The notes under the pieces: generated by a model
What the model was told of the DNA's origin: nothing
What the model saw: the letters and a program-made list of their open reading frames with translations, nothing else
Database searches by the model: none
NCBI RefSeq assembly: GCF_918797525.1
Contig: NZ_OU963893.1
Location: 2,542,001-2,606,000, forward strand
Reading direction: 5' to 3'
Origin: an unidentified bacterial endosymbiont
Lineage (GTDB): Bacteria; Pseudomonadota; Gammaproteobacteria; Enterobacterales; Enterobacteriaceae
Length of the DNA stretch: 64,000 nt
Translations under genes and position numbers: made by a program
In this document: positions 9,891-19,449 of the stretch, in pieces
Position numbering within the stretch: position 1 is the first letter of the stretch
Layout of the letters: every line of letters starts with the position of its first letter

Positions 9891-10769
9891 ATGGACAGAA
9901 AGAAAGCAACGCTGATTGGACTGGCGGCAATACTCTTATGGAGCACCATGGTCGGGCTCATTCGCGGCGTCAGTGAGGGGCTAGGGCCAGTGGGGGGCGC
10001 AGCGATGATCTACACCGTAAGCGGATTACTTTGTCTGCTGACGGTTGGCTTCCCGAATATTCGTCACTTCTCGCCCCGCTATCTTATTAGCGGCAGCGTG
10101 CTGTTTGTCAGCTACGAAATGTGTCTTGCGCTGTCGCTAGGCTATGCCGCAACGCGATCGCAGGCCATCGAAGTGGGAATGGTGAATTATCTCTGGCCAA
10201 GCCTGACCATTGTGTTTGCCATTGTTTTTAACCGGCAAAAATCAAATTTGTGGGTGATCCCAGGATTAGCCCTCTCTCTGCTGGGCGTTTGTTGGGTATT
10301 AGGCGGCGAACACGGGTTACAGATCGCTGAAATTACCCGTAATGTAATATCCAGCCCGCTGAGTTATTCCCTGGCGCTCGCCGGGGCTTTCATCTGGGCA
10401 GCGTACTGCACCGTGACGCGTAAATTTGCCAACGGGCAAAACGGCATTACCCTCTTTGTTTTGCTTACCGCCCTTAGTTTATGGGTAAAATATGCGCTCA
10501 GCGAGCAGCCGGAAATGGTGTTCAGCATTCCTGTGGTGGTAAAACTACTGATGTGCGGCGTCGCGCTCGGGTTCGGCTATGCCTCGTGGAATATCGGCAT
10601 TCTTCACGGCAACCTCACCGTGCTGGCTACCGTCTCTTATTTCACACCAGTATTGTCCGCCGCACTGGCGGCTGTGCTCCTGAGTTCCCCGCTGTCGTTC
10701 TCGTTCTGGCAAGGAGCGTTGATGGTCTGCACCGGGTCGCTATTGTGCTGGTACGCAACGCGCAGATAA
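9891..10769 (+). CDS. yddG: Aromatic amino acid exporter YddG
   Basis: A 292-residue, ten-helix inner-membrane exporter of the drug/metabolite transporter superfamily; in E. coli it exports phenylalanine, tyrosine, tryptophan and some toxic compounds. The sequence matches E. coli YddG closely (LWSTMVGLIRGVSEGLGPVGG, SQAIEVGMVNYLWPSLT, YFTPVLSAALAAVLLS). It contains two EamA repeats. It is divergent from fdnG and upstream of the porin, as in Salmonella, where yddG and ompD are neighbours. Confidence 0.95.
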   Translation: MDRKKATLIGLAAILLWSTMVGLIRGVSEGLGPVGGAAMIYTVSGLLCLLTVGFPNIRHFSPRYLISGSVLFVSYEMCLALSLGYAATRSQAIEVGMVNYLWPSLTIVFAIVFNRQKSNLWVIPGLALSLLGVCWVLGGEHGLQIAEITRNVISSPLSYSLALAGAFIWAAYCTVTRKFANGQNGITLFVLLTALSLWVKYALSEQPEMVFSIPVVVKLLMCGVALGFGYASWNIGILHGNLTVLATVSYFTPVLSAALAAVLLSSPLSFSFWQGALMVCTGSLLCWYATRR

Positions 10770-10782
10770 CCGCCCTTATATC

Positions 10783-10806
10783 TGCCGGGTTTATTTCAGC
10801 CCGGCA
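10783..10806 (+). terminator. Hairpin after yddG
   Basis: TGCCGGG / CCCGGCA stem with a ten-base loop, 14 bases after the yddG stop. There is no strong T-run, so it is a probable but not certain terminator. Confidence 0.5.
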
Positions 10807-11399
10807 ACATAATTAACATAAATTTAAAATATGACGGCGCGTCAGAATAGCCATTGAATGCCAGAAACGCTGTTTAGATTTCGTTTATATTAACACGCAG
10901 ACCTAAACTTAACCTGCAGTAATTGACGTAAACTGACACCCCTGGCAATTACTACCCGGCAAATATTAACGCTGGGTATATCGAAAATAACAATAGTAAA
11001 TGACTCAACCATTCGCTGAAAACACGAAGACAACGATGAGATAAAAACACAACCCACTGTTTATAAACAATTTTATTACATCAATAAGACCTATACGTTG
11101 CGGAAATAACGAGATTTCGCTTCGCACACTACGCCAGTCAGCAACACTCACTCTATTAATAATCTTGCGGTGAAAATAAGCTGATTTTGAGTGTTTTATA
11201 TGCAAATCAACCTGTTTAAGGGCAATTTATACGATCGCGATCACACTAATTGAAATTATCTTTAATATTTTGAAACTTATTATTGAAAGTAGGCTAGAAG
11301 ATTCTTAAAAATAGCATGCCATTGACGAACAGCCTCGTTTAGCAATCGTTTAAAATTGGCCCAGGAAATACCCAAAAAAAATTATAAGGAATATTTAAG
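10807..11399 (+). other. 593-bp AT-rich leader region of the porin gene
   Basis: No credible coding frame is seen; a 66-residue minus-strand frame in it has no ribosome site or recognisable sequence. A candidate promoter is noted separately. A half-site resembling CRP (GATCACAC) occurs near 11237. The last bases, AAGGAATATTTAAG, give the porin ribosome site. Confidence 0.5.
11283..11311 (+). promoter_or_regulatory. Candidate sigma-70 promoter of the porin gene
   Basis: TTGAAA, a 17-base spacer, then TAAAAA. This would give a 5' leader of roughly 80 bases. Found by eye; other pairings in this AT-rich stretch are possible. Confidence 0.35.
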
Positions 11400-12509
11400 A
11401 TGAAACTTAAATTAGTTGCAGTGGCAGTAACTTCCATGCTGGCAGCAGGCGTTGTAAACGCTGCCGAGATTTATAACAAAGACGGCAATAAACTGGATCT
11501 GTACGGCAAAGTAACAGGTCTTCACTATTTCTCTGATGACGCTGGCGCAGACGGTGATAAGACCTATATGCGTATTGGCTTCAAAGGCGAAACGCAGGTT
11601 AACGACCAGCTATCCGGTTATGGCCAGTGGGAATACCAGATTCAGGGTAATACTGACGAAAGTGACAACCAGTCCTGGACACGTGTCGCTTTCGCAGGGC
11701 TGAAATTTGCTGAAGCAGGCTCCTTCGATTACGGCCGTAACTACGGCGTGATCTACGACGTGACCTCCTGGACGGACGTTCTGCCAGAATTCGGCGGTGA
11801 CACCTACGGTGCAGATAACTTCCTGCAGTCCCGGGCAAACGGCGTAGCAACCTATCGTAACCAGGACTTCTTCGGTCTGGTTGATGGTCTGAACTTCGCT
11901 CTGCAGTATCAGGGCAAGAACGGTAGCGTGAGCGGCGAAAATACTAATGGACGCAGCCTGCTCAATCAGAACGGCGACGGTTATGGCGCCTCTCTGACCT
12001 ACGATCTGGGCGAAGGCTTCAGCGTGGGCGGCGCTATGTCCTCATCCCGCCGTACTGCAGATCAAAATGCAGCGAGTGTGTATGGTGATGGCGATCGCGC
12101 AGAAGTGTACAGCGGTGGCGTGAAGTATGACGCCAATAACGTTTACCTTGCTGCACAATACTCTCAGACCTATAACGCGACCCGTTTTGGTACTTCTAAT
12201 GGTAACCGCTCAAACATTTACGGCTTCGCGAACAAAGCGCAAAACTTCGAAGTGGTTGCTCAGTATCAGTTCGACTTTGGTCTGCGTCCATCTATCGCCT
12301 ATCTACAGTCGAAAGGCAAAGATATCGAGAACGTGGGCAACCAGAACCTGGTGAAATACATTGATGTCGGCACCTCTTACTATTTCAACAAAAACATGTC
12401 CACCTACGTGGATTACAAAATCAACCTGCTTGATGCTAACAACTTTACCCGTCAGGCAGGCATCGGTACCGATGATATCATCGCAGTGGGTCTGAACTAC
12501 CAGTTCTAA
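11400..12509 (+). CDS. ompD: OmpD/NmpC-type outer membrane porin
   Basis: A 369-residue trimeric general porin. A signal peptide ([21 protein letters not shown]) ends before [17 protein letters not shown], the classical mature start of OmpC/OmpF porins. The constriction-loop motif ([14 protein letters not shown]) and the C-terminal phenylalanine after LNYQ, needed for BamA recognition, are present. Long stretches match Salmonella OmpD ([39 protein letters not shown]), and it lies next to yddG as ompD does. The name could equally be nmpC. RBS AAGGAA. Confidence 0.9.
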   Translation: MKLKLVAVAVTSMLAAGVVNAAEIYNKDGNKLDLYGKVTGLHYFSDDAGADGDKTYMRIGFKGETQVNDQLSGYGQWEYQIQGNTDESDNQSWTRVAFAGLKFAEAGSFDYGRNYGVIYDVTSWTDVLPEFGGDTYGADNFLQSRANGVATYRNQDFFGLVDGLNFALQYQGKNGSVSGENTNGRSLLNQNGDGYGASLTYDLGEGFSVGGAMSSSRRTADQNAASVYGDGDRAEVYSGGVKYDANNVYLAAQYSQTYNATRFGTSNGNRSNIYGFANKAQNFEVVAQYQFDFGLRPSIAYLQSKGKDIENVGNQNLVKYIDVGTSYYFNKNMSTYVDYKINLLDANNFTRQAGIGTDDIIAVGLNYQF

Positions 12510-12524
12510 AATATCTCCATAAAT

Positions 12525-12553
12525 AAGGCCAGTCCTCGCGGCTGGCTTTTTTT
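12525..12553 (+). terminator. Rho-independent terminator of the porin gene
   Basis: GCCAG / CTGGC stem, extended by A-T pairs, followed by seven T, 18-20 bases after the porin stop. Confidence 0.85.
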
Positions 12554-12771
12554 ATGCCGCCACGCGGCCCACGTTAATTCTCTTTTTCGTCCCCGCTTCA
12601 CGCCGCAACGACTTTGTTCAAAACAAATTTTCCGCCCGGAACCGCTCGCCTGCACAAGATTATCCTTACACATTGAGATGTCTCTTTTTAGACGACAAAA
12701 ACGTTATGCACCCGATAATTTTTCCTTTAGATTGCGATAATTCTTACAACAGAAAAACAGAAGGAAATACA

Positions 12772-13296
12772 ATGAAGAGTAAATATATTGCGTTAATTAT
12801 CGGAACAGCGTCCCTTATTGCGTCTGCAAATGTACTCGCCACTGCTGGTCCAACCATTAAATTTACGGGTTCAATTTCCGATGGCGGGTGTACCGTAAAA
12901 GTTAATGATTCCCAGGACAATGTCAGCCTGGATATGGGTGCTGTCGATATGTCTGGTCTGGCCATTAACCAAAGTTCAGACAGTATGGATTTCTCAATTA
13001 ACATGAGCGGCTGCCCGGATACAGTATCAAACGCAACACTGAGCTTTGACGGTACCGCCTCAACTAAAAACGGCCAGTATTTCGCGCTGAGCGGCACCAA
13101 CAGCAATAAAGTTGGGCTTGAATTAAAAAATGCCTATGGCACTGTCGTCAAACCAAATGCCGCAGATTCCGTGAGTATTGGCCTGCATGATGGCGATGGA
13201 AAAACTAAATATACTGCGCAGCTGGTAAAACTGGCTGATAAAGTGGACTCAACACAATTCGATGTTTCTGTTGCAGTCGATATTGCATATCAGTAA
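12772..13296 (+). CDS. Fimbrial major subunit (first paralogue)
   Basis: A 174-residue type 1-like pilin. It has a signal peptide (to about residue 24, VLATAG), the N-terminal donor strand, two cysteines (GGCTV and MSGCPD) that should form the pilin disulfide, and a C-terminal beta-zipper ending VAVDIAYQ. I start it at 12772, where AGAAGGAAATAC precedes ATG; an upstream in-frame start at 12673 adds a non-signal-like segment. It is first in a five-gene chaperone-usher cluster and is separated from the chaperone by a terminator, the usual way to overproduce the shaft pilin. It shares the pattern IKFTG..GCTV.VND...DMG..DMS with the gene at 17778. Confidence 0.88.
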   Translation: MKSKYIALIIGTASLIASANVLATAGPTIKFTGSISDGGCTVKVNDSQDNVSLDMGAVDMSGLAINQSSDSMDFSINMSGCPDTVSNATLSFDGTASTKNGQYFALSGTNSNKVGLELKNAYGTVVKPNAADSVSIGLHDGDGKTKYTAQLVKLADKVDSTQFDVSVAVDIAYQ

Positions 13297-13308
13297 TTAG
13301 TCCTTCAG

Positions 13309-13342
13309 TAAAAGGTGCATTGCCTGTACGTGCACCTTTTTT
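13309..13342 (+). terminator. Terminator between pilin and chaperone genes
   Basis: AAAGGTGCA / TGCACCTTT stem with an 11-base loop and a run of six T. Partial read-through would keep pilin mRNA in excess over chaperone and usher mRNA. Confidence 0.85.
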
Positions 13343-13464
13343 ATCATTCCACGATTATTGTGTTGTCATGAGGTCTACTATTCGACCCGCAAAACATTAT
13401 TCCCCCTCTGTTTTTTCATTTAAGATTTATGAAAATCAGACCCTGCAAAAAATTGAGATAAAGA

Positions 13465-14190
13465 ATGTTGATGACTCTCAAAAATAGCGTCAAACCGTTG
13501 TTCATGGTGTGCTTTTTTGCCGCGATGCCTTTGGCGTCTGCGCAGGCGTCCATCACGCTTGGCAGTACACGTCTGGTTTATCATGAAGCTGACGATGGTC
13601 TTGCCTTTCAGCTTACGAATAGAGAGAAACTGCCTTATCTGGTCCAGTCCTGGATAACGCCTGCGTTAGATAGCCAGAATACATCTTCATCAACGAAATC
13701 CGCTGTTCCCTTTGTGGTAACTCCCCCGCTGTTTCGAATGAATGCAGGAGAAAAAAATGTCCTCAACATTATCAAATCCTCCGGTTCATTACCTGAAGAT
13801 CGCGAGTCCGTTTTTTATCTTAACGTAAAGGCAATACCCGGGCGGGGAGAGAAAACGGTAAGTAATTTGACGATAGCCGTTAACTCCACATTAAAAATGT
13901 TTTACCGCCCAGCATCGTTAACCGATGACAACGTTCCGGCGGCCTGGAACCAACTCGTCTTCAGCCAGAATAAGGGGATATTAAATGTCAAAAACCCATC
14001 TCCTTTTTACATTACCTTTTTTTCACTTTCTGCCGATAATAAAAAAATTGCTTTCAATAATAATGCCATAATTTCTCCGTTCGGCACCCAGAGCTATCCT
14101 CTGCCGTCGCCCCATATCTCCAGTGTAAGTTGGTCAGTAATTAGCGATACCGCGCAACCTTCAGAGCAAAAAAACAAAATGCTTCCATAA
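13465..14190 (+). CDS. Periplasmic fimbrial chaperone (PapD/FimC-like)
   Basis: A 241-residue protein with a signal peptide (cleavage after ASAQA) and the two immunoglobulin-like domains of pilus chaperones. Family marks are TRLVYHE in strand A1, the conserved GEKNVLNI segment and LKMFYRP, which contains the lysine that holds the subunit carboxylate. It should bind pilin subunits in the periplasm and deliver them to the usher encoded 23 bases downstream. The start could be either of two in-frame codons at 13465 or 13471; this does not change the mature protein. Confidence 0.9.
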   Translation: MLMTLKNSVKPLFMVCFFAAMPLASAQASITLGSTRLVYHEADDGLAFQLTNREKLPYLVQSWITPALDSQNTSSSTKSAVPFVVTPPLFRMNAGEKNVLNIIKSSGSLPEDRESVFYLNVKAIPGRGEKTVSNLTIAVNSTLKMFYRPASLTDDNVPAAWNQLVFSQNKGILNVKNPSPFYITFFSLSADNKKIAFNNNAIISPFGTQSYPLPSPHISSVSWSVISDTAQPSEQKNKMLP

Positions 14191-14213
14191 TAAGATAACT
14201 GGTACTTATTGTT

Positions 14214-16685
14214 ATGAAATTGAATGCAATCACTCTGTCACTCGGAGTGATGTTTACTTCCACAACATTCAGCACCTGGGCAGATAATTATACATTCAGC
14301 GCTGAAGAACTGGAAAACACCAGTCAGACGGACGTGAGTGAAATTAACGTGGGGCAATTTAATACATCATCAAACTTACCGGGCACCTACTTTGTTAGCA
14401 TCACCTTAAACGGCCATCCAGCCCCGAAAATGGAGGTCAAGTTTGTGGCGGGTTCCGATGGCTCATTGCTCCCTGCGCTAACCAGGCAGCAATTTCACAT
14501 TTTGCAGCTACAGCCCGTTGATGTGGTTAGATACACGCCAGATAAAGCAGACCCGGCGAGCCTGGAAAGCTTTTTCCCCGGCAGCAGTGCCCATTTTGAT
14601 TTCAACCGGCAATTATTGGAATTAAACATCCCGCAAATTTACATGACGAAAGGCCCCAATGACACTTTTGCTATAGCCCCCTCCCAGTGGGATGAGGGAC
14701 TTAACGCTGTTTTTCTTAACTATGACGTAAGCGGAAGCCAAAAAAAGGATCGGGGAGAAGACATTTCAACGGGAGATCGGTTTGTGAAGCTCAATAGCGG
14801 GGTTAATTTGGGCCCCTGGCGTTTAAGAAACCAGTCAACGCTGGATAAGCCGGAGGAAGGTACGTCATCCTGGAATGGCAAAAATACCTGGGCCCAGCGC
14901 GATATTCCGTCCCTCGCCGGCGATATTTATATCGGCAATCGCGCAAGTGACGCACTGCTCTTTGATGGTTTTTCATTTACAGGGCTTGCATTAATGACCT
15001 CACAAATGATGCTCTCCGATCAAGCAAAAGGATACGCGCCGATTATTACCGGCATCGCCAGGACGGCAAATGCCCGGGTACAGGTCAGCCAGAATGGCAG
15101 TGTGATTTATCAGACGTATGTGCCAGCCGGCGCATTTGAGATCCACGATCTTTATCCTCAGTCAGGGGGCGGTGAATTACACGTCAGCATAAAAGAAACC
15201 AATGGAACCGAACAACGTTTCATTCAACCCTGGGGAACCGTGCCAGTGATGCAAAGGCCGGGCTATTTTAAATACTCCCTTGAGGCGGGGCGTTATAATA
15301 CTGCCGGCCAGAGCCACAAACCGCGCTTTTATCAGGCCTCGCTTTTTTATGGCCTCCCCCACGCCATGACCCTGTTCGGCGGATCGCAAATAGCAGTAGG
15401 CTACACCTCTGCCGATATCGGATATGCGCTGAGTCTCGGGTTACCGGGTGCGATATCAGTAGATTTGACGCTGATGAAAAACCAGTTGGTGAAGGGAGAG
15501 ACCACCATTGGCCGCAACTACCGCGTTCAGTACGTACTCAACCTGCCGGTCACCGACACCGATATTTCGCTCTCCTGGGCGAGCTCGCCCGATAGCGGAT
15601 ACAGCTCTTTTGCCACGGCAGTGCAAAATCTCGACAATGATGAGCTAAGCGACAACGACACCCAGAAAAATAAAGTCCAGCTCACCGCCAGCCAGCCCAT
15701 TATGGGGAGTGGTTCTTTGACGCTCAGTGTGTGGAAACAGACATACTGGAGCCATAAACAGGACAAAAACATGTCCTTTAGTTATAACCAGACCTGGCAT
15801 GACATAACGTTTAATTTGGGGTGGACCTGGACGCAGGATATGGACGGTAGCACCGATCAGCAACTGGCGTGCGATGTACAAATCCCGTTCTCTGTATTTT
15901 CCAGCGACACCTGGATTTCAACAGGGGTGAATTTACAAAGGCCCGGTACGGCCACTCAAAGCCTGGCCCTGAACGGTAATGCGCTCGATGACAGATTATC
16001 CTGGAGCACGGGCGCAATAAACGGGGACAGTGACAGCCGAAGCTTTAATGCCCAGTTGGACTATAAAGCGCGGCAGGGTGAATATCAGTTAGGTTACAGC
16101 GATACCGCTCACAACCAGGCATTGTCGTATCGGGCGCAAAGTTCCATTCTGGCAACGCCGTATGGCGTTGTCGTTGGGCAACCCTTTGATGTTCAGAATG
16201 CCGTTGCGCTGGTGAAAGCCCCCGGCACAAGCGGTTTGCAGGTGTCAAATAATCCAGGCGTTATAACCGACGGCAACGGCATGACCGTCGTACCCTATCT
16301 CATGCCATATGAAGATGATGCGGTTGCACTTGATATGACAAATATCGATCGAGACACCACCCTGGAAAATACAGAGGTTCATGTCATACCCACTGAGGGT
16401 GCGGTCGTCTTAGCCCCTTTTACCGCACATTCAGGCAGAAAAATACTGTTCACCTTACGTAAGCCAGACGGAACCTTTATTCCCTTCGGCGCGACAGCCG
16501 TTGCGGGAGAACAGAGCAATGAGGGCATTGTTGATGATAAAGGGCAAGTATTTTTATCCGGCGCGCCAGATGAGGGATCCATCGCGGTGAAATGGGGGGA
16601 TATCCCGAATCTCTGTTCATCCCATTACCACCTCCAGCCCAAAAAAGGGAAACACCTTTATGAACTCAACCTTATTTGCTCGTAG
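14214..16685 (+). CDS. Fimbrial outer-membrane usher (FimD/PapC family)
   Basis: An 823-residue usher that forms the secretion pore and assembles pili. A signal peptide ends near TWA-DNYTF; the N-terminal chaperone-binding domain (INVGQFN, GTYFVSITLNG) is followed by a 24-strand beta barrel with GDIYIGNRASDALLFDGFSF and the plug region PIITGIARTANARVQV. Two small C-terminal domains follow (GAVVLAPFTAHSGRKILF near residue 725, then FIPFGATAV). The length is normal. The end overlaps the tip gene by 26 bases, so translation is coupled. Confidence 0.93.
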   Translation: MKLNAITLSLGVMFTSTTFSTWADNYTFSAEELENTSQTDVSEINVGQFNTSSNLPGTYFVSITLNGHPAPKMEVKFVAGSDGSLLPALTRQQFHILQLQPVDVVRYTPDKADPASLESFFPGSSAHFDFNRQLLELNIPQIYMTKGPNDTFAIAPSQWDEGLNAVFLNYDVSGSQKKDRGEDISTGDRFVKLNSGVNLGPWRLRNQSTLDKPEEGTSSWNGKNTWAQRDIPSLAGDIYIGNRASDALLFDGFSFTGLALMTSQMMLSDQAKGYAPIITGIARTANARVQVSQNGSVIYQTYVPAGAFEIHDLYPQSGGGELHVSIKETNGTEQRFIQPWGTVPVMQRPGYFKYSLEAGRYNTAGQSHKPRFYQASLFYGLPHAMTLFGGSQIAVGYTSADIGYALSLGLPGAISVDLTLMKNQLVKGETTIGRNYRVQYVLNLPVTDTDISLSWASSPDSGYSSFATAVQNLDNDELSDNDTQKNKVQLTASQPIMGSGSLTLSVWKQTYWSHKQDKNMSFSYNQTWHDITFNLGWTWTQDMDGSTDQQLACDVQIPFSVFSSDTWISTGVNLQRPGTATQSLALNGNALDDRLSWSTGAINGDSDSRSFNAQLDYKARQGEYQLGYSDTAHNQALSYRAQSSILATPYGVVVGQPFDVQNAVALVKAPGTSGLQVSNNPGVITDGNGMTVVPYLMPYEDDAVALDMTNIDRDTTLENTEVHVIPTEGAVVLAPFTAHSGRKILFTLRKPDGTFIPFGATAVAGEQSNEGIVDDKGQVFLSGAPDEGSIAVKWGDIPNLCSSHYHLQPKKGKHLYELNLICS

Positions 16686-17583
16686 ATTTGCCCGCATGAT
16701 GGCATTACTCAGCATAATATTGTCAGCCTGTACTCAGGCAGATTGTCATATCGACCATACTCAGGTTATGCGGTTTCATCTGCCGGATATTACGCTCAGC
16801 GGCACTGAGCATGCCGGCACCATTCTTGCCCAGGAATCGCGTGAACTCGGCGACAAGCTTAAATCCTCATCATTATCCTGCAATGCGGGCGGTAACCTGT
16901 GGGCATTCACCACCCACCGCACGGTGATGGGAAATCACACATTCGCGACAAATGTTCCTGGCGTAGGTTATCGATTATTCATAAACGATCGTCCTTTTCC
17001 GTTTAAAATAGCCACGCATTGCGATAGCGTTTCCTGTTATCCGAAGGGCGCGGACAACGCGCACATTAAACTCCAACTGGTACAAACAGCAGCCCATATT
17101 TCGGCTGCAGGCCAGGTGATGGGAGGAACCTATGGCACTATTCGTCCTGATACGGGCAAACCGGCGCTGCTAATCAATTTGCTTAATTCCATTACCCTAC
17201 AGAGAGCGGCCTGCAACCCCGTCGTTAATACGGTTGATCTGGGCGTGGCGGAGGCTACCGATTTTCCTTCACTGTTTTCCGCCTCTCATCGGATAACATT
17301 TCGGCTAAATACAAACTGCCCGCTGGATATCCCTTTCAAGGCCAGATGGGAAGGCCATACGGATAATCGTGGACTACTACGCCCCTTAACGGGGAAAAGA
17401 CAGGCCGGGGGAATACGTATTCGATTAAGGGATTCAGCCGGCAGCCCGGTTTCCTTTGGTCATACATTTGAAATCAATCACAATATTGAGAAAGAAACAT
17501 TTTCGGCAGAAATGGTGCGCACTGGCGATATCACCCCGGGCGAAATTAATGCGTTAGCAACACTACACTTACTTTATCAATAA
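16660..17583 (+). CDS. Fimbrial tip/minor subunit, probable adhesin
   Basis: A 307-residue two-domain pilin-like protein. The signal peptide runs to about residue 27 (CTQA-DCHIDH). The N-terminal part (about 28-165) has its own cysteines (DCH, LSCNAGG, HCDSVSCYP) and would be the receptor-binding domain. The C-terminal part (about 170-307) has the pilin pattern with cysteines at RAACNP and NTNCPLD and the terminal zipper NALATLHLLYQ. Two-domain layout and position after the usher are typical of tip adhesins. The receptor is not predictable. Confidence 0.8.
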   Translation: MNSTLFARRFARMMALLSIILSACTQADCHIDHTQVMRFHLPDITLSGTEHAGTILAQESRELGDKLKSSSLSCNAGGNLWAFTTHRTVMGNHTFATNVPGVGYRLFINDRPFPFKIATHCDSVSCYPKGADNAHIKLQLVQTAAHISAAGQVMGGTYGTIRPDTGKPALLINLLNSITLQRAACNPVVNTVDLGVAEATDFPSLFSASHRITFRLNTNCPLDIPFKARWEGHTDNRGLLRPLTGKRQAGGIRIRLRDSAGSPVSFGHTFEINHNIEKETFSAEMVRTGDITPGEINALATLHLLYQ

Positions 17584-17777
17584 TCGGTATTGATGCGCAC
17601 CACATAATTATCTAGCACAGGTTGTTTAGCGCACTTGCTATTTCCGTTGCACTCAGGAAATAAAAATAATACTGCCTTAAAAATCACCTCGCGGTGTTAT
17701 TTTGGACAGCATATTCCATTAATGAAAGCATGTTTAAACTATAAACTACCATTGCCATTTTTAATAAAGGAATAACT

Positions 17778-18305
17778 ATGAAGAACAATTTTATCGCCCT
17801 GATCTTTACTGCGGCAATCATTGCCCCTTCAGCAGGCGCATTCGCCACTGACGCTGCCAGTATTAAATTTACCGGTAAGATCGCTGTTGCGGGCTGTACG
17901 GTCGCGGTGAATGACAAAAGTAATAACGAAAGCATGGATATGGGGACAATTGACATGTCCGCTTTGTCCGTTGGTGAAAGTACAGAAGAGTATCGCTTTT
18001 ATGTGGACTTGTCTGGTTGCCCGTCCAGTATTGGGACTGCACGTGCCCGCTTCACCGGTACAGCGTCCTCTGGCGGAAACCAGTTTTTTGCGGTTAACGG
18101 CAATAATAGTGCCAACGTCGGGTTAGAGATAAAAAATCTGGATGGGAATATTGTTAAACCAAATTCAGACGATAATCATAATGTTGCTATTGGAACAGAC
18201 GGTACTGCAAAATTCACTTATAGCGCGCAGCTGGTAAAACTCACCAATGCTGTGGCTGCATCTGATTTTGACGTCTCCGCTGGTATTAATATTATTTACG
18301 AATAA
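17778..18305 (+). CDS. Fimbrial major subunit (second paralogue)
   Basis: A 175-residue pilin with signal peptide (APSAGAFA-TDAA), the disulfide pair GCTV / SGCPS and a C-terminal zipper ending SAGINIIYE. It is clearly a duplicate of the gene at 12772: shared features include IKFTGKI, NLDG/NAYG-IVKPN and YSAQLVKL. AAAGGAATAACT gives a good ribosome site. The 194-bp gap before it may hold its own promoter. Its role as alternative shaft pilin, terminator or minor subunit is open. Confidence 0.85.
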   Translation: MKNNFIALIFTAAIIAPSAGAFATDAASIKFTGKIAVAGCTVAVNDKSNNESMDMGTIDMSALSVGESTEEYRFYVDLSGCPSSIGTARARFTGTASSGGNQFFAVNGNNSANVGLEIKNLDGNIVKPNSDDNHNVAIGTDGTAKFTYSAQLVKLTNAVAASDFDVSAGINIIYE

Positions 18306-18334
18306 TAACGCTGATATAAGGACGCATACGTTTA

Positions 18335-19279
18335 TTACCCCGCAGGCGGCTCGCTGCCTGCTTCTCTGCGTAACCAGTTTTGCAAAAGTTTGCCATCCTC
18401 GGTCATATCCGAATCTACGCGCACACAGAGGTAATAATCACGCCCGTCTTCGATGGGTAAATCAAACATCTTCACCAGTTCGCCACGCTCAAGGTATGGC
18501 GCAATGAGCGGTTCGCGCATCAATGCGCATCCCAGCCCGGCCTGCACTCCCGCCAGCGTTAATAGCCCATCCTCAAACATCGGGCCGCTCCGGCGTACCG
18601 GGCGTTTTACCCCCTGGAGCGTCAACCATTGCGGCCAGGTTGATCGTTCTTCGTCGTGTAATAACGGCAGTTGCAGAAGCTGTTCTGGGGTGTCGATATG
18701 ACCATGAACACGTAAAAACGCCCGGCTGCACACTGGCACCATTCGTCCTGAGATCAGTTTTTCACTTTGATAACCGGTCCACTGGCCATTACCGAAGCGA
18801 ATCGACATATCAGACGCGTCGCTCAGGTAGTTGCGGTGGTTAGCATAGACGACGTTAATCTCCGTTTGCGGGTTGGCACGCATAAAAGTGGGCAGACGCG
18901 GAATAAACCACCCCATGCCGAACAGCGGGATAAGGCTTATCGTGACCTGCCGCGTTTGCCCCTGCTCGACCAGATGTTCTGTTGCCTGGCGCAGCACGTT
19001 AAAGGCCGAGCGGATCGAGCGATAATATTCCCGTCCCTGCTGGCTTAAAACCAGCCTGCGACCCTGACGTTCCGTGAGCGGAATCTGCAGATATCCTTCC
19101 AGCGCTTTGAGTTGGTGACTCACGGCAGACGGTGAAATATCCAGCTCCTGCGCGGCAAGCGTCACGCTGCCAAGCCTGGCGATAGCTTCAAACGCGCGCA
19201 CTGCCCGCAGCGGCGGGTCGTTTGCCAGACGGCTTTCTGCGTAGATCGGCAATCCACTGAATTGTTCTGTTTTATTCAT
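18335..19279 (-). CDS. LysR-type regulator, GcvA-like
   Basis: A 314-residue LysR regulator. The HTH lies around residues 24-82 (LRAVRAFEAIARLGSVTLAA, ELDISPSAVSHQLKALE), followed by a substrate-binding domain with the GcvA-subgroup feature DMSIRFGNGQW. It is divergent from the ABC transporter/hydrolase operon starting near 19450, and the 170-bp gap is AT-rich, so it is the likely activator of that operon with the imported compound or its product as inducer. The ribosome site before the ATG is weak. Confidence 0.85.
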   Translation of the reverse strand: MNKTEQFSGLPIYAESRLANDPPLRAVRAFEAIARLGSVTLAAQELDISPSAVSHQLKALEGYLQIPLTERQGRRLVLSQQGREYYRSIRSAFNVLRQATEHLVEQGQTRQVTISLIPLFGMGWFIPRLPTFMRANPQTEINVVYANHRNYLSDASDMSIRFGNGQWTGYQSEKLISGRMVPVCSRAFLRVHGHIDTPEQLLQLPLLHDEERSTWPQWLTLQGVKRPVRRSGPMFEDGLLTLAGVQAGLGCALMREPLIAPYLERGELVKMFDLPIEDGRDYYLCVRVDSDMTEDGKLLQNWLRREAGSEPPAG

Positions 19280-19449
19280 ATATTGATTTCTTTTGGTTTT
19301 AGACCGTTAAACACCACAACATCATCCTCTTATAAATCATTAAGATAAAACAATATCGGTTTTTCATAAGAAATAATATATGTGTATTTTACAATTTAAT
19401 TCAATTATTGGATGGTAGCCGCTGCAAAAGTCATGAGCGGGTACGAACG

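Noticed and set aside
11005..11205. 66-residue minus-strand frame in the porin leader
   Set aside because: It lies in the promoter region of ompD, with no supporting start signals.
18345..18365. GCAGGC/GCCTGC hairpin as terminator between the second pilin gene and the LysR gene
   Set aside because: It lies inside the LysR coding end and no T-run follows on either strand.
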